64,000 nucleotides of DNA from an uncultured Caldilineaceae bacterium. GTDB taxonomy: Bacteria > Chloroflexota > Anaerolineae > Caldilineales > Caldilineaceae. The notes under the pieces were generated by a model. That model made no database searches and had not been told where the DNA came from. It saw only the letters and a program-made list of their open reading frames with translations. The translations under genes were made by a program, and so were the position numbers. Positions 52,722 through 62,242 of the stretch are shown one piece after another (the first letter of the stretch is position 1; every line of letters begins with the position of its first letter). The stretch spans positions 3,699,405-3,763,404 of the forward strand of contig OX638330.1 of the NCBI GenBank assembly GCA_951812725.1. Reading direction: 5' to 3'.

Positions 52722-52915
52722 TCTTCTTGTCTCCTTGAAAATGCGAAATGGATATAGGGATATGGCAAATGAGATAGTGCTCTAGTTTGGAGCGATTTAC
52801 AGGGAGATGGGTACAAAAACGAAGTGCCGAGCTTAAGCAAATACCAAGAAAGAAGTCTAGCGGAAAGAAACAGGATTGTCAAAAAATAGGGAGTCTCATT
52901 TTTCGCAGACGGCAG

Positions 52916-52944
52916 TTGAATCTTCCGCTTCGAACCAGTATACT
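52916..52944 (+). promoter_or_regulatory. Sigma-70-like promoter for the aldo/keto reductase gene
   Basis: TTGAAT at 52916-52921 (four of six), a 17-base spacer and TATACT at 52939-52944 (five of six). It lies in the 309-base gap between divergent genes. The start would be near 52951, 80 bases before the ATG at 53031. I found no comparable promoter for the minus-strand importer operon in the same gap. Confidence 0.5.
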
Positions 52945-53030
52945 GCGACACAGGGCGGAAGGGCAGCCGGTAGTAAGGTAACGCAAGACAGGAAAGTCCA
53001 GGATTCGCTTCCTAACAGGAGGAGAGAGGG

Positions 53031-54032
53031 ATGCAATACGTGAATTTCGGCAGCGCGGGTGTGAAGGTTTCGCGGGTGGCGCTGGGGTTGGGTCTACGGG
53101 GGCAGGGAAACGAAAAGGAGGCACGCAATCTAGTCGCGGCCGCGCTGGACCAGGGGGTGAATCTGTTTGATTGCGCCAACGTCTATGGTCTGTCGGACGA
53201 TCGGGCAAACAGAGGGACGTCGGAGGAGCTGTTAGGGAAGGCTCTGCACGGGCGACGCGATGAGGTGGTGATAACGTCGAAGGTGCGCGGGGCGATTGGC
53301 GACGGTCCTAACGACATAGGGCTTTCGCGTTACCACATTCTGCGCGAGGCGGAGCGTTCGCTGCGGCGGTTGAATACAGATCGGATCGATGTCTACTTGA
53401 TCCATGGTCTGGACGAAACTACCCCGGTAGAAGAGACGTTTCGGGCACTGGACAGCCTGGTGCAGCAGGGAAAAGTGCGCTATGTGGGCATCTGCAATCA
53501 CCAGGCGTGGCAAATTGTGCAGACGCTGCGGGTGCAGGAGCGGCTGAATGCGGCGCCGCTGATCACGGTGCAGAATCCCTATAATTTGCTCAACCGGGAA
53601 TTGGAGCGGGAGATGTTTCCGATGGTGGCGGAGATGGGGCTGGGGGTGATGGTTTACAGCCCGCTGGCGGTGGGTCTGCTGAGCGGCATTTACCGACGGG
53701 ATACGATGCCGGAGGAAAATAGTTTGTGGGGCGGGCGGCGCCGGCACGCTATTCAGGATGTCTTGCGGGACAGGGCGGCGGACGTAGTTGAGGAGGTAGT
53801 TGCTGTGGCTGAGCGGTTGGGGGCGACGCCGGGCCAGGTTTCGCAGGCGTGGATACTATCGCATCCGGAAGTGACTTGCATAATCTCCGGCGCAGATGTG
53901 CCGGCACATATAGAGGACACGGCCGGCGCGGCGGGTCTGGAATTGCCGGCGGAGGATATCAGGCGGTTGAATGTAGTGTCAGCGGGGCTGCAGACGGTCT
54001 TGGATGGGTCGATTTTTGAGCCGGACCGGTGA
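53031..54032 (+). CDS. Aldo/keto reductase
   Basis: 333 residues, TIM barrel of the AKR superfamily. Catalytic tetrad fits Asp47 and Tyr52 (FDCANVYG), Lys84 (ITSKVRG) and His125 (YLIHGLDE). The NADPH-binding end WILSHPEVTCIISGADVPAH is complete. It is similar in shape to AKR11/12-type potassium-channel-beta-like reductases. The substrate is unknown; the neighbouring sugar importer hints at carbohydrate. Strong AGGAGGAGAG upstream. Confidence 0.9.
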   Translation: MQYVNFGSAGVKVSRVALGLGLRGQGNEKEARNLVAAALDQGVNLFDCANVYGLSDDRANRGTSEELLGKALHGRRDEVVITSKVRGAIGDGPNDIGLSRYHILREAERSLRRLNTDRIDVYLIHGLDETTPVEETFRALDSLVQQGKVRYVGICNHQAWQIVQTLRVQERLNAAPLITVQNPYNLLNRELEREMFPMVAEMGLGVMVYSPLAVGLLSGIYRRDTMPEENSLWGGRRRHAIQDVLRDRAADVVEEVVAVAERLGATPGQVSQAWILSHPEVTCIISGADVPAHIEDTAGAAGLELPAEDIRRLNVVSAGLQTVLDGSIFEPDR

Positions 54033-54096
54033 GGGATTGGGTTTCGGCGAAAAGTAACCGTTTGAGGTGTTTGTCTCAGGGAGACGCGTCGGCGTC

Positions 54097-54555
54097 TCAG
54101 GCAACGTCCTGTGGTTGGAGATGTTCAATCTCGATATTGATCCCATTCCACTTTTCGCGGAGGTATTCGGCGACGAGGCGCCGGTGACAGTGGTGGGGCT
54201 TGTGCTCGCTGCATAGGAGACAGGCGTTGTCGAAGAGTTCCGGCTGGAACTCTTCTTCGATTTTGCGGGCAAGCATGAGGGCACGAAATGAACGCTCATA
54301 AGCATCCCACGGTCCCTTCTTTTTCTTGAAGGCGTCGAGGATGTCCTGGGTAGGCGCGAGTTGGGGCAGGTGGAGGTAGTCGATCTCGCCTAGTTCGCGC
54401 AGGAAATACTGGAGATCTTTCTGCTTGGCAAAGCCGGAGAGTTGCGATCGGTTGTTGAGGCGAGTATCAATCAGGGTGCGTACCCCAGATTTCTTGAGCT
54501 GAGTAAAGAATGTCTCGGCGCTCTTCTGGGTAAAGCCGATTGTGAAGAGTTTCAT
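54097..54555 (-). CDS. DUF488 domain protein
   Basis: 152 residues. TIGFTQKSAETFFTQLKKSG, LIDTRLNNRSQLSGFAK and CLLCSEHKPHHCHRRLVAEY are the DUF488 signatures. The last, with two Cys and several His, looks like a metal or redox site. Function unknown. It is convergent with the aldo/keto reductase gene. Confidence 0.88.
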   Translation of the reverse strand: MKLFTIGFTQKSAETFFTQLKKSGVRTLIDTRLNNRSQLSGFAKQKDLQYFLRELGEIDYLHLPQLAPTQDILDAFKKKKGPWDAYERSFRALMLARKIEEEFQPELFDNACLLCSEHKPHHCHRRLVAEYLREKWNGINIEIEHLQPQDVA

Positions 54556-54625
54556 GTTACATTTCGTCAGTTGAATCTTCGAACCTTACTCCTCTCAATT
54601 CAGTAATCCGATCCAGAAATTCGAA

Positions 54626-56251
54626 CTAGACTACCACGGCCATGCCTTCGTTGCCGGTGTCGGCGGCGCCGGAGAGCGCGCCGGTTAGGGGGTCGATGTG
54701 GAGGGCGTGGACCAGAGCCAGGCCGCCGTGACTGTAGGGAATGTGGGCGGCAGGATGGCGCTTGGTGACTTCGTCGAGGACCCAGATGGGGATGCGGCGT
54801 TGACAGGTTATGGCGTCGAGCTGGCAGTCGAAGCGAGGGGCGTGAACGGCCCGCTCGATATCCATCCCGAAATCGATGACGTTGAGGATCACCTGCAGGA
54901 CAGAGGTGATAATGCGAGTGGCGCCGGGCGCTCCCAGGACGAGGAGAGGCTGGGCGTCGCGGTTGGGGGATTCTTTGCTGTAGACGATGGTTGGGGTCAT
55001 GCCGGTGGTACGGCCTTTGCCGGGAGCGATGGAGTTGGGATGGCCGGGCAGGGGGTGGAAATTGACCATCGAGTTGTTGTACATGAAGCCCAGCCCCGGG
55101 GTGATGACTCCCGATGATGCGCCGAGCGAATGGGTGAGTGAGACGCAGTTGCCCTGGGCGTCGATTACGGAGAGGTGGGTGGTGTGCGGGGTCTCGGGCT
55201 GGGAGGGATCGGGGTCGATAGGCTGGCCGCTGTCGATGCGCTCGCGCCAGAAGACGGCCCGCTCGTGCGACATCATCCAGTCGAGAGGGACATCTTCGAA
55301 GTCGGTGTCGGCCATGTGCGGGTTGCGGTCGGCGAAGGCAGCTTTCATTGCGAGGCCGACGGTGTAGATGTAATCGGCCGAATTGTGGCCCATAGCGGCG
55401 AGGTCGTACTCCTCCAGGATGTTGAGGATGGCGATCAGGGTTGGGCCGCCGTGGGGCGGTGTTGCGCTGGTGACGCTGTGGCCACGGTAGCTGCCCCGCA
55501 CTGAGGCATCTTCGCGCATTCGGTATTGTTCGAAGTCCTGCCGGGTGACGAAGCTGCCGTTGGCTGCCAGGTCGGACGTCATGCGCTCCATCAGTTGACC
55601 GTGGTAAAAGTCTTCACTGCCATGTTGGACGATGTGGCTGAGGGAGTCGGCGTAGTCCGGGTTGCGAAGAATTTCGCCGGTGTCATAGGGTTGGCCATCC
55701 TCGCGCAGGTAGATGCGGCTGGCCTCGGCGTTGCTGCGGATATAGTCCCGCAGGCTCATTCCCTCCCAGTACTGGTTGGAGCGTTTCCAGCCGACGGCGA
55801 GGGAATCGGAGACGACAAAGCCGTCGTGAGCGGTGCGGATGGCCGGTTCGGCGGCCTGGCCGAAGTCGATGGTACCCCAGCGATCGAGCAGGCTGGCGAA
55901 CATCTTGACGGAACCGGGGGTACAGACGGATGTGTAACCGGCTTCATTGACATTGCCTTTGAGGAAGTAGCCCCAGCCGCCAGGATTGGGGCGGATGAGC
56001 TCGTCGACCCACATATCGTCCTGCACGAGGGCGCCGGCCAGCGCGGGCGCGTCGATCCCGAGAGAAACTGCTTCGCCGGCCAAGTGCAGATTGATGACGG
56101 CGTAACCGCCGATGCCGCACATTTGCGGGGTGACGACGGCCTGCACGAGTGCGGCGGTGACAGCGGCATCGATGGCATTTCCGCCGGACATGAGGACCTT
56201 GGCGCCGGCTTCTACGGCGAGCGGTTGCTGGGCAGAGATTGCGGCAGGCAT
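54626..56251 (-). CDS. ggt: Gamma-glutamyltransferase family protein
   Basis: 541 residues, complete Ntn-hydrolase proenzyme. Thr357 in PHTTHLSVID is the expected self-cleavage site and nucleophile; NNSMVNFHP, GKGRTTGMTPTIV and LVLGAPGATRI (the GSPGG-like loop reads GAPG) follow. No signal peptide, so probably cytoplasmic, unlike enteric Ggt. It may process gamma-glutamyl compounds or act as an acylase-like relative. The upstream NYN gene is 90 bases away on the same strand. Confidence 0.9.
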   Translation of the reverse strand: MPAAISAQQPLAVEAGAKVLMSGGNAIDAAVTAALVQAVVTPQMCGIGGYAVINLHLAGEAVSLGIDAPALAGALVQDDMWVDELIRPNPGGWGYFLKGNVNEAGYTSVCTPGSVKMFASLLDRWGTIDFGQAAEPAIRTAHDGFVVSDSLAVGWKRSNQYWEGMSLRDYIRSNAEASRIYLREDGQPYDTGEILRNPDYADSLSHIVQHGSEDFYHGQLMERMTSDLAANGSFVTRQDFEQYRMREDASVRGSYRGHSVTSATPPHGGPTLIAILNILEEYDLAAMGHNSADYIYTVGLAMKAAFADRNPHMADTDFEDVPLDWMMSHERAVFWRERIDSGQPIDPDPSQPETPHTTHLSVIDAQGNCVSLTHSLGASSGVITPGLGFMYNNSMVNFHPLPGHPNSIAPGKGRTTGMTPTIVYSKESPNRDAQPLLVLGAPGATRIITSVLQVILNVIDFGMDIERAVHAPRFDCQLDAITCQRRIPIWVLDEVTKRHPAAHIPYSHGGLALVHALHIDPLTGALSGAADTGNEGMAVVV

Positions 56252-56340
56252 AGAATTCAGGCTCCTATTGGGAAAGGTGGAGTTAGCGTGGAGTCGCTGC
56301 CAGTCAGTATAGCGCGGTCAGGGGAAGATGGCGACTGCGG

Positions 56341-57177
56341 TTAGAGAGAGCAGACGATGCGAATGTTGGTTGCGGTGAGTTCACTCTGGTCCCGTTCGGA
56401 GGGGATGAGCCGAAATTCGAAAATATGTTCTCGGCTTGGAAGGTAGTCTTTAACTGAATCATCCTGCATCATCGAGAAATGAAAGAAGGCGCTTTCATAG
56501 GGAGATTCTGGGTTCTTGCGTTTGTCTACTAACCACAGGTGGGGCGACACCTTGGTAAGGAAGCGCATGTAGCCAAAGCCTTTATCCTCGTTGTAGTAGT
56601 AACACCAGCCGCGCACAGTAGAATCAGGTTGGCCCCACTCGGCCGCGCCATTGGGTAAGGGGAGGAGATTGGGGATCAGATAGCCGGACATGAACAGATC
56701 GACCTCTTGACGAAGATTGCCGGAAACATTGTCGAAGGCGACCACTTCGACGCGGCAACCCTTATTCTGAAGCGCGCGGACGACTTGGACGAAATCGCCG
56801 TCACCGGTTGCGATCAGCACTCTGTCGAGGTTTTCGGATTGGAGCAGCGCGTCCACCGCCAGGTCCAGGTCGGAATTGGCCTTGGCATAGCGGTTGCCGG
56901 CTTCGTCATCGTACCAGCGGACTTGCTTGATAATCACTTTATATCCGAGATCCCGAAGTGCTGAGTGAAAGCGGAACGCACCAACGCGGTAGTCGAAATC
57001 CCATTGGGCGCGTTCGGTGTCGTGGGTTACGTAGGCATTCAGACGCACTGGTTCACCCATATCCCGGCAGGCAAATTCGCGCAAAACATCATACTGCATG
57101 CGTGAACCGCCGTTGCGATAGATGTTGGCGGCATCAACATAGACTCCGACCTTTACCTGCGACTGGTGCCAAGCCAT
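56341..57177 (-). CDS. NYN-domain nuclease fused to a cold-shock-like domain
   Basis: 278 residues. The N-terminal NYN/LabA domain (1-170) has the acidic residues of PIN-like nucleases: Asp15 (VYVDAANIY), Asp103 and Asp105 (ANSDLDLAVDAL), Asp126 and Asp128 (ATGDGDFVQV). The C-terminal 90 residues look like an OB-fold cold-shock domain: VRGWCYYYNEDKGFGYMRF at 188-206, AFFHFSMM at 230-237 and a final ELTATNIRIV. The pairing suggests an RNA-binding ribonuclease. The gap upstream has a TATAAT for the minus strand at 57256-57261. Confidence 0.82.
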   Translation of the reverse strand: MAWHQSQVKVGVYVDAANIYRNGGSRMQYDVLREFACRDMGEPVRLNAYVTHDTERAQWDFDYRVGAFRFHSALRDLGYKVIIKQVRWYDDEAGNRYAKANSDLDLAVDALLQSENLDRVLIATGDGDFVQVVRALQNKGCRVEVVAFDNVSGNLRQEVDLFMSGYLIPNLLPLPNGAAEWGQPDSTVRGWCYYYNEDKGFGYMRFLTKVSPHLWLVDKRKNPESPYESAFFHFSMMQDDSVKDYLPSREHIFEFRLIPSERDQSELTATNIRIVCSL

Positions 57178-57469
57178 ATAAAATCCCTTTGAAAAATGTG
57201 ACTAAACTGTGAGTGAGTAACTGTTTGAAAATAAGTATAGCTTCTGTACAACCAAATTATACTTCAAAGTTGCTGATCTGTACGAGTGATATGAAAGATG
57301 ATAGGGCAGAGTAGCGGTTTTTCAGCCTTTGTGAGCAGGCATATTCGGTTATTGTATATTGGACGGGTTCGGGTAAGATAGAACGGACTTGGGCCAAGGA
57401 TTGGCAGCGGAAGATCGGAGGCGGGGTTGCGCCTTTGGAGCGAACCGCCCAGTTAGAGGAACAGCAATA

Positions 57470-58042
57470 ATGTTAAGGGCACTTCTGAGAATATCCGGGC
57501 TCATTGACAGACTTTCGGAGTTTGTCGGTGGCTTGTCGGTGCAGCTAGTGATCATAACGGTGGCAGTTGGATTCTACAATGTGCTGGTACGCTATCTCGG
57601 GAGTTACATAGGCGTGCAGCTGTCCTCCAATCTATTTATCGAGTTGCAATGGTATCTGTATTCACTGGTATTTTTTCTGGGATTCGCCTATATCCTCAAG
57701 AACGGTATCAATGTACGGGTAGATTTCATTTATGCGAATTGGAGCAGGAAGCGGCAAGCGCTTGTGGACTTTTGGGGACACTTGCTCCTACTCGTGCCTT
57801 ACTGCGTTATAGGCATTTGGGTGACCGTAAATCCGGTGATTACTTCCTGGCGACAGTGGGAACAGTCGCCAGATCCGAGTGGTCTACCGCGTGCGCCACT
57901 GAAGACGATGATAATCGTCGCCTTTGTACTATTACTGTTGCAGGCGATATCGGAGTTGATCAAACTGTTCGCGGTTTTGCGAGGGGCGGAGGATGAGATT
58001 GAAGAGTTGGCGGAGCACCAGGAGGCACTACGGATAGAATAG
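57470..58042 (+). CDS. dctQ: TRAP transporter small permease DctQ
   Basis: 190 residues from the ATG after AGAGGAACAG. Four membrane segments; FYNVLVRYLG, ELQWYLYSLVFFLGFAYIL and NGINVRVDFIY are the DctQ core. It pairs with DctM, 98 bases downstream. TRAP systems import organic or sugar acids using an ion gradient. Confidence 0.92.
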   Translation: MLRALLRISGLIDRLSEFVGGLSVQLVIITVAVGFYNVLVRYLGSYIGVQLSSNLFIELQWYLYSLVFFLGFAYILKNGINVRVDFIYANWSRKRQALVDFWGHLLLLVPYCVIGIWVTVNPVITSWRQWEQSPDPSGLPRAPLKTMIIVAFVLLLLQAISELIKLFAVLRGAEDEIEELAEHQEALRIE

Positions 58043-58140
58043 GGGCACGCGGTGCATTTGCAGTAGTGCGCGGCTGGACGTTGGACTGATGCAGTTGTAG
58101 TGGGTTCGTGATCACACGGGTTATACCAAAGGGAGTGGCT

Positions 58141-59481
58141 ATGGGGTTGGAATGGCTGGCGCTGGTGATGTTCGTACTGTTCTTTGTGCTGATCCTGTAC
58201 GGATATCCAGTGGCGTTTTCTTTCGCGGGGACCGCCTTCGTCTTCATGTTGATCGGCTGGGCGTTGGGCATCTTCAACATGAATTGGATCAAGTTGTTGC
58301 CCAACCGCTGGTTCGGTACGATGTCGGACTTTACGTTACTGGCAATAATATTTTTTGTCTTTATGGGGGCGATCTTTGAGAAATCGGGGCTGGCTGAGCG
58401 GCTGTTGACGACGGTCGGCATATTGCTGGGATCGTTGCGGGGCGGACTGGCGCTGGCGGTTGTATTGGTGGGGACATTGCTGGCGGCGGCAACAGGAGTG
58501 GTCGCGGCAACAGTTATTGTGATGGGACTGTTGTCACTGCCGATCATGGTGCGCTATGGATATAATCATAGGCTGGCGACAGGAATCATTACGGCGTCGG
58601 GGACTATGGCGCAGCTGTTGCCGCCCAGCCTGGTCCTGGTGGTGCTGAGCGATCAGATTGGAGTGGGGGTGGGTGACCTGTTTGTAGGGGCGTTGATTCC
58701 TGGGTTGATCCTTTCCGGCCTTTACGCTTTGTACGTGATTGGGATCGCGATAGTTCGTCCGCAGGACGCGCCGGCTCTGCCGCCAGAGGCGCGCACGGTA
58801 CAAGGCGCGGCGCTGATGCGCCAGACGTTAGTTGCAGTGGTTCCGCCAATTCTGCTGATTTTTTCAGTGTTGGGCAGCATTTTTCAAGGTATCGCCACAC
58901 CGACCGAAGCAGGGGCGGTTGGAGCAATCGGCGCCTGCATACTCACTGCGTTCAACCGCAATTTGAATTGGAAGCTGATCAAGGATGCAGCCCGCTCTAC
59001 GGCCAATATTACCGCGCTGGTAATAATGATTTTATTCTGTTCGACCTTTTTCGGGCTGGTCTTCGACCGACTGGGCGGACAAGATTATGTGCAGGCCCTG
59101 CTGACAAGTCTACCGGGCGGATTCTGGGGATTTGTGATTGTGGCCAACATTGCAATCTTTCTGTTGGGCATTAATCTGGAGTTTATTGAAATCAGTTTTA
59201 TCGCCATGCCTCTGTTTGTGCCCGCGGCGCTGGAGCTGGGTTTTACAAATGCGCAGATGGTCTGGTTCGGGGTGATGATGGCGATCAATTTGAATATGGC
59301 GTTCATTTCACCGCCAGTAGGATTTTCGCTGTTTTATTTGCAAAGCGTGGCGCCGCCGGAGGTGAAGACCGCGGACATTCACAAGGGCGCGTTGCCGTTT
59401 ATGGTGCTGCAAGGCATAGCCCTTTTGATCGTGATCCTGGTTCCGGAGACGGTTACCTGGCTGGTGGACACTGCATCATAG
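58141..59481 (+). CDS. dctM: TRAP transporter large permease DctM
   Basis: 446 residues from the ATG after AAAGGGAG; an earlier in-frame GTG lacks such a site. About twelve membrane segments; [37 protein letters not shown] and [16 protein letters not shown] are DctM hallmarks. It is convergent with the dctP genes and separated from them by a bidirectional terminator. Confidence 0.93.
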   Translation: MGLEWLALVMFVLFFVLILYGYPVAFSFAGTAFVFMLIGWALGIFNMNWIKLLPNRWFGTMSDFTLLAIIFFVFMGAIFEKSGLAERLLTTVGILLGSLRGGLALAVVLVGTLLAAATGVVAATVIVMGLLSLPIMVRYGYNHRLATGIITASGTMAQLLPPSLVLVVLSDQIGVGVGDLFVGALIPGLILSGLYALYVIGIAIVRPQDAPALPPEARTVQGAALMRQTLVAVVPPILLIFSVLGSIFQGIATPTEAGAVGAIGACILTAFNRNLNWKLIKDAARSTANITALVIMILFCSTFFGLVFDRLGGQDYVQALLTSLPGGFWGFVIVANIAIFLLGINLEFIEISFIAMPLFVPAALELGFTNAQMVWFGVMMAINLNMAFISPPVGFSLFYLQSVAPPEVKTADIHKGALPFMVLQGIALLIVILVPETVTWLVDTAS

Positions 59482-59498
59482 GTGACGCAGACGCAAAA

Positions 59499-59531
59499 GG
59501 GGCGAGCGTTTCTCACGCTCGCCCCTCTTTT
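59499..59531. terminator. Bidirectional rho-independent terminator
   Basis: Perfect 11-base stem, GGGGCGAGCGT at 59499-59509 and ACGCTCGCCCC at 59515-59525, with a 5-base loop. It is followed by TCTTTTT on the plus strand and preceded by AAAA, so both dctM and the convergent dctP gene can end here. It lies 45 bases after the stop of dctP. Confidence 0.93.
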
Positions 59532-59569
59532 TGTGCAACTACAAGAAAACTGGCGTCACTGCGCGAACA

Positions 59570-60700
59570 TTACCGGCTTCGGCCCACGTATTGCAGGTAA
59601 CCGCGCTCGGCCAAGCCGTGCCAGGCCTGAATCGCGTCGCGGAAGGCGGACCATTCCTTGAAGATCGATGCGAACTCGGGGTCCGCGGCGGCGGTCTCGG
59701 CGAACAGTTCGGAAGCGGCCTCTTCGGCAGCCTTCATTACGTCGTCGGGGAAGGGCAACAGTGTGACACCGCCGGAGTCGATCAGGCGGTTCAGAGCAGC
59801 CGGGTTCCTGGCGTCGTAGCGGGCCATCAAACTCAAATTGGCCTCGTATGCGGCGGACTTGAGCGCTTCCCGGTACTGCGGCGGCAGGTTGTTCCACTCG
59901 TCCAGATTGATCTGGATCTCCACGGAGGAGCCTGGATCCCACCAGCCGGGGTAGTAGTAGTAGCTGGCGACCGTATGGAAGTTCATTAGCTCGTCTTCAT
60001 ATGGCCCTACCCACTCGGCGGCGTCGATGGCGCCGCTCTGCAGAGCCTGGAAGATCTCACCACCTGACAACAACTGCACGGCTACACCTAACCGCTCCAT
60101 AACCTGGCCAGCAAATCCAGGAATGCGCATTCTCAACCCTTCCAGGTCTGCGACGGAACTTATCTCCTTATTGAACCAACCCCCCATCTGGACACCGGAG
60201 TTGCCGGCCGGGAACTGAATGATATTGAACTGGACCGCATAGGCCTCATGCAATATTTCCAGTCCTCCGCCTTCATACAACCAGGCGTTCTGTTGACGGG
60301 CCGTCAGACCGAAGGGCAACCCTGAGCCAAATGCAGTGATCGCACCCCTGTTGGCATAGTAGTGGGAGACGGTGTGGCCGATGGGGACGGTGCCTTTTTC
60401 GACGACGTTCAACACTTCCAGAGGGGGCGCCAGCTCACCGGCGGCGTGGGGCCGGATTGTGAACTTGCCGTCTGTCAGGGCAGCGACGCGATCGGCGACC
60501 AAATGCGCACTCCAGAAAATTGAATCGAGATTGGCCGGCCAACTGGTGGCCATTTGCCACTCGATGTTCGGCAGGCTGGCGTCTTCCGCCACGGCGCGTT
60601 CGACCTGAGCCGGCGGGATGATGCCGGCCTGCTCGCAGCCAGCAATGCTTAGGGCGGCAGCGCTCGTCGCGGCCAGCCCAAGGAATTGTCTCCGCTTCAT
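59570..60700 (-). CDS. dctP: TRAP solute-binding protein DctP, paralogue 1
   Basis: 376 residues from the ATG with AAGGAGAAAG upstream; a 22-codon upstream extension is unlikely. Signal KRRQFLGLAATSAAALSIAG with Cys, combining a twin-arginine pattern and a lipobox. Mature motifs such as [39 protein letters not shown] and [16 protein letters not shown] match the TakP/7-type 2-oxo-acid binding proteins. It is about the same length as paralogue 2 and very similar to it along the whole sequence. It probably delivers an organic or sugar acid to DctQM. Confidence 0.9.
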   Translation of the reverse strand: MKRRQFLGLAATSAAALSIAGCEQAGIIPPAQVERAVAEDASLPNIEWQMATSWPANLDSIFWSAHLVADRVAALTDGKFTIRPHAAGELAPPLEVLNVVEKGTVPIGHTVSHYYANRGAITAFGSGLPFGLTARQQNAWLYEGGGLEILHEAYAVQFNIIQFPAGNSGVQMGGWFNKEISSVADLEGLRMRIPGFAGQVMERLGVAVQLLSGGEIFQALQSGAIDAAEWVGPYEDELMNFHTVASYYYYPGWWDPGSSVEIQINLDEWNNLPPQYREALKSAAYEANLSLMARYDARNPAALNRLIDSGGVTLLPFPDDVMKAAEEAASELFAETAAADPEFASIFKEWSAFRDAIQAWHGLAERGYLQYVGRSR

Positions 60701-60777
60701 TGCGGCTTTCTCCTTCCCCTGCGCGTCAGCAGGAAAAGCCGGGGGAGTCACAGTTATCGTGTGCATGGTTGATTGAA

Positions 60778-60807
60778 ACGGGGAAGCCTTATGCTGCGCT
60801 TCCCCGT
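60778..60807 (-). other. Hairpin between the tandem dctP genes
   Basis: Perfect 10-base stem, ACGGGGAAGC at 60778-60787 and GCTTCCCCGT at 60798-60807, with a 10-base loop, 48 bases after the stop of the upstream (minus-strand) dctP paralogue 2. On the minus strand only TTT follows, so it may partly terminate or stabilise the upstream message. Confidence 0.75.
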
Positions 60808-60855
60808 GTCCTGTCTATTCATATTTTCAGATAATATACGCAATTCATGCGCAAA

Positions 60856-61995
60856 TTACCGGCTTCGGCCTACGTATTGTAGGTAGCCGCGCTCGGCCAG
60901 ACCGTGCCAAGCCTGAATCGCAGAACGGAAGGCGGACCATTCTTTGAATATCGAGGCGAAGTCGGCGTCATCGGCGGCGGTCTCGTCGAACAGCTCGAAG
61001 GAGGACTCTTCGGCAGCCTGCATCACATCATCCGGGAAGGGTAGCATCGTGATGTCGGCGTCATTGATCAGGCGGCTGAGCGCTGCCGGATTCTTGGCAT
61101 CGTAGCGCGCCATCATGGTTGTATTGGCGGCGTAGGCGGCGGTCTTGAGGACCTCCTGATACTGCTCAGGCAGCTTGTTCCACTCGTCCAGGTTGATCTG
61201 GATCTCGAGCGATGGGCCCGGCTCCCACCAGCCTGGGAAGTAGTAGAAGCTGGCGGCTTTGTGGAAGCTCAGCTTTTCGTCATCGTAAGGGCCGACCCAC
61301 TCGGCGGCGTCGATTGCGCCGGTCTGCAAGGCCTGGAAGATCTCCCCGCCGGGCAGCACCTGGACGGTTACGCCCAAGCGATCCATGACGCGGCCGCCGA
61401 GGCCGGGGATACGCATCTTCAACCCTTCCATGTCGGCGACTGAGTTGATCTCCTTATTGAACCAGCCACCCATCTGCACGCCGGTGTTGCCGGCGGGGAA
61501 TTGGATGGTATTGAACTTTTCGGCGTAAACAGCTTGCAGCATTTCTAGGCCGCCGCCTTCATACAGCCAAGCGTCCTGCTGGCGGGAGGTAAGGCCGAAG
61601 GGCATGGCTGTGCCGAAGGCTGTGATCGGGCTCTTGCCCACGTAGTAGTAGGAGGCTGTATGGCCAATGGGCACGGCACCCTCTTCGACGACATTCAGCA
61701 CTTCGAGTCCGGGCGCCAGCTCGCCGGCGGCGCGGGCCTCAATCTGGAACTTGCCTTGCGTCATGGCTGCCACGCGCTGGGCAACCGTCTCGGCGCCGCC
61801 AAAGATGGTGTCGAGAGCCGGCGGCCAACTGGTGGCCATCTGCCATTCGATTTCGGGGAGGCTTGAATCATCTGCCACGGCGCCTTCGATCTGACCGGGC
61901 GTCATGACACCGGCCGTTTCACAGCCGGCAACGGTCAGGGCGGCTGCGCCTACCGCACCTGTTGCGGCCACTTTCAGGAATCTTCGTCGATCCAT
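60856..61995 (-). CDS. dctP: TRAP solute-binding protein DctP, paralogue 2
   Basis: 379 residues, ATG behind AAGGAGAAAAT. Signal [20 protein letters not shown] with AGC lipobox. Shared runs with paralogue 1 include [21 protein letters not shown] (versus EDEL) and the last [18 protein letters not shown], so a recent tandem duplication. It lies downstream of an SDR and a TIM-barrel isomerase on the same strand. Confidence 0.9.
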   Translation of the reverse strand: MDRRRFLKVAATGAVGAAALTVAGCETAGVMTPGQIEGAVADDSSLPEIEWQMATSWPPALDTIFGGAETVAQRVAAMTQGKFQIEARAAGELAPGLEVLNVVEEGAVPIGHTASYYYVGKSPITAFGTAMPFGLTSRQQDAWLYEGGGLEMLQAVYAEKFNTIQFPAGNTGVQMGGWFNKEINSVADMEGLKMRIPGLGGRVMDRLGVTVQVLPGGEIFQALQTGAIDAAEWVGPYDDEKLSFHKAASFYYFPGWWEPGPSLEIQINLDEWNKLPEQYQEVLKTAAYAANTTMMARYDAKNPAALSRLINDADITMLPFPDDVMQAAEESSFELFDETAADDADFASIFKEWSAFRSAIQAWHGLAERGYLQYVGRSR

Positions 61996-62242
61996 TTCGA
62001 TTTTCTCCTTGCGCTTAGAAATGTATAGAAAGAGTATGTGCGAAAAGCACCGTAATTGTACTCAGGCCGGGGCATTCTTACAAGAGCAGACATTGACAGG
62101 TGTCGGGTAGCAGAAGGTGGTGTGTTTTGCCGGAGAGGAGCCGGTGTCGGGCACAGTTTCTGCGTGATGTTAGCGTCGAAAACCGGCCCGAATGGCGACG
62201 GTTGCCTGAACTGCCGGAGGCAGCGCTAGTTGGATGCGGGGT

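Noticed and set aside
51240-52757. 505-codon plus-strand open frame opposite the binding-protein gene
   Set aside because: It mirrors the minus-strand gene almost exactly. The minus strand has the signal peptide, family motifs and ribosome binding site; the frame is a codon-bias shadow.
56341-57177. NYN gene as part of a toxin-antitoxin or defence pair
   Set aside because: No small partner gene adjoins it; its neighbours are gamma-glutamyltransferase and a TRAP transporter.
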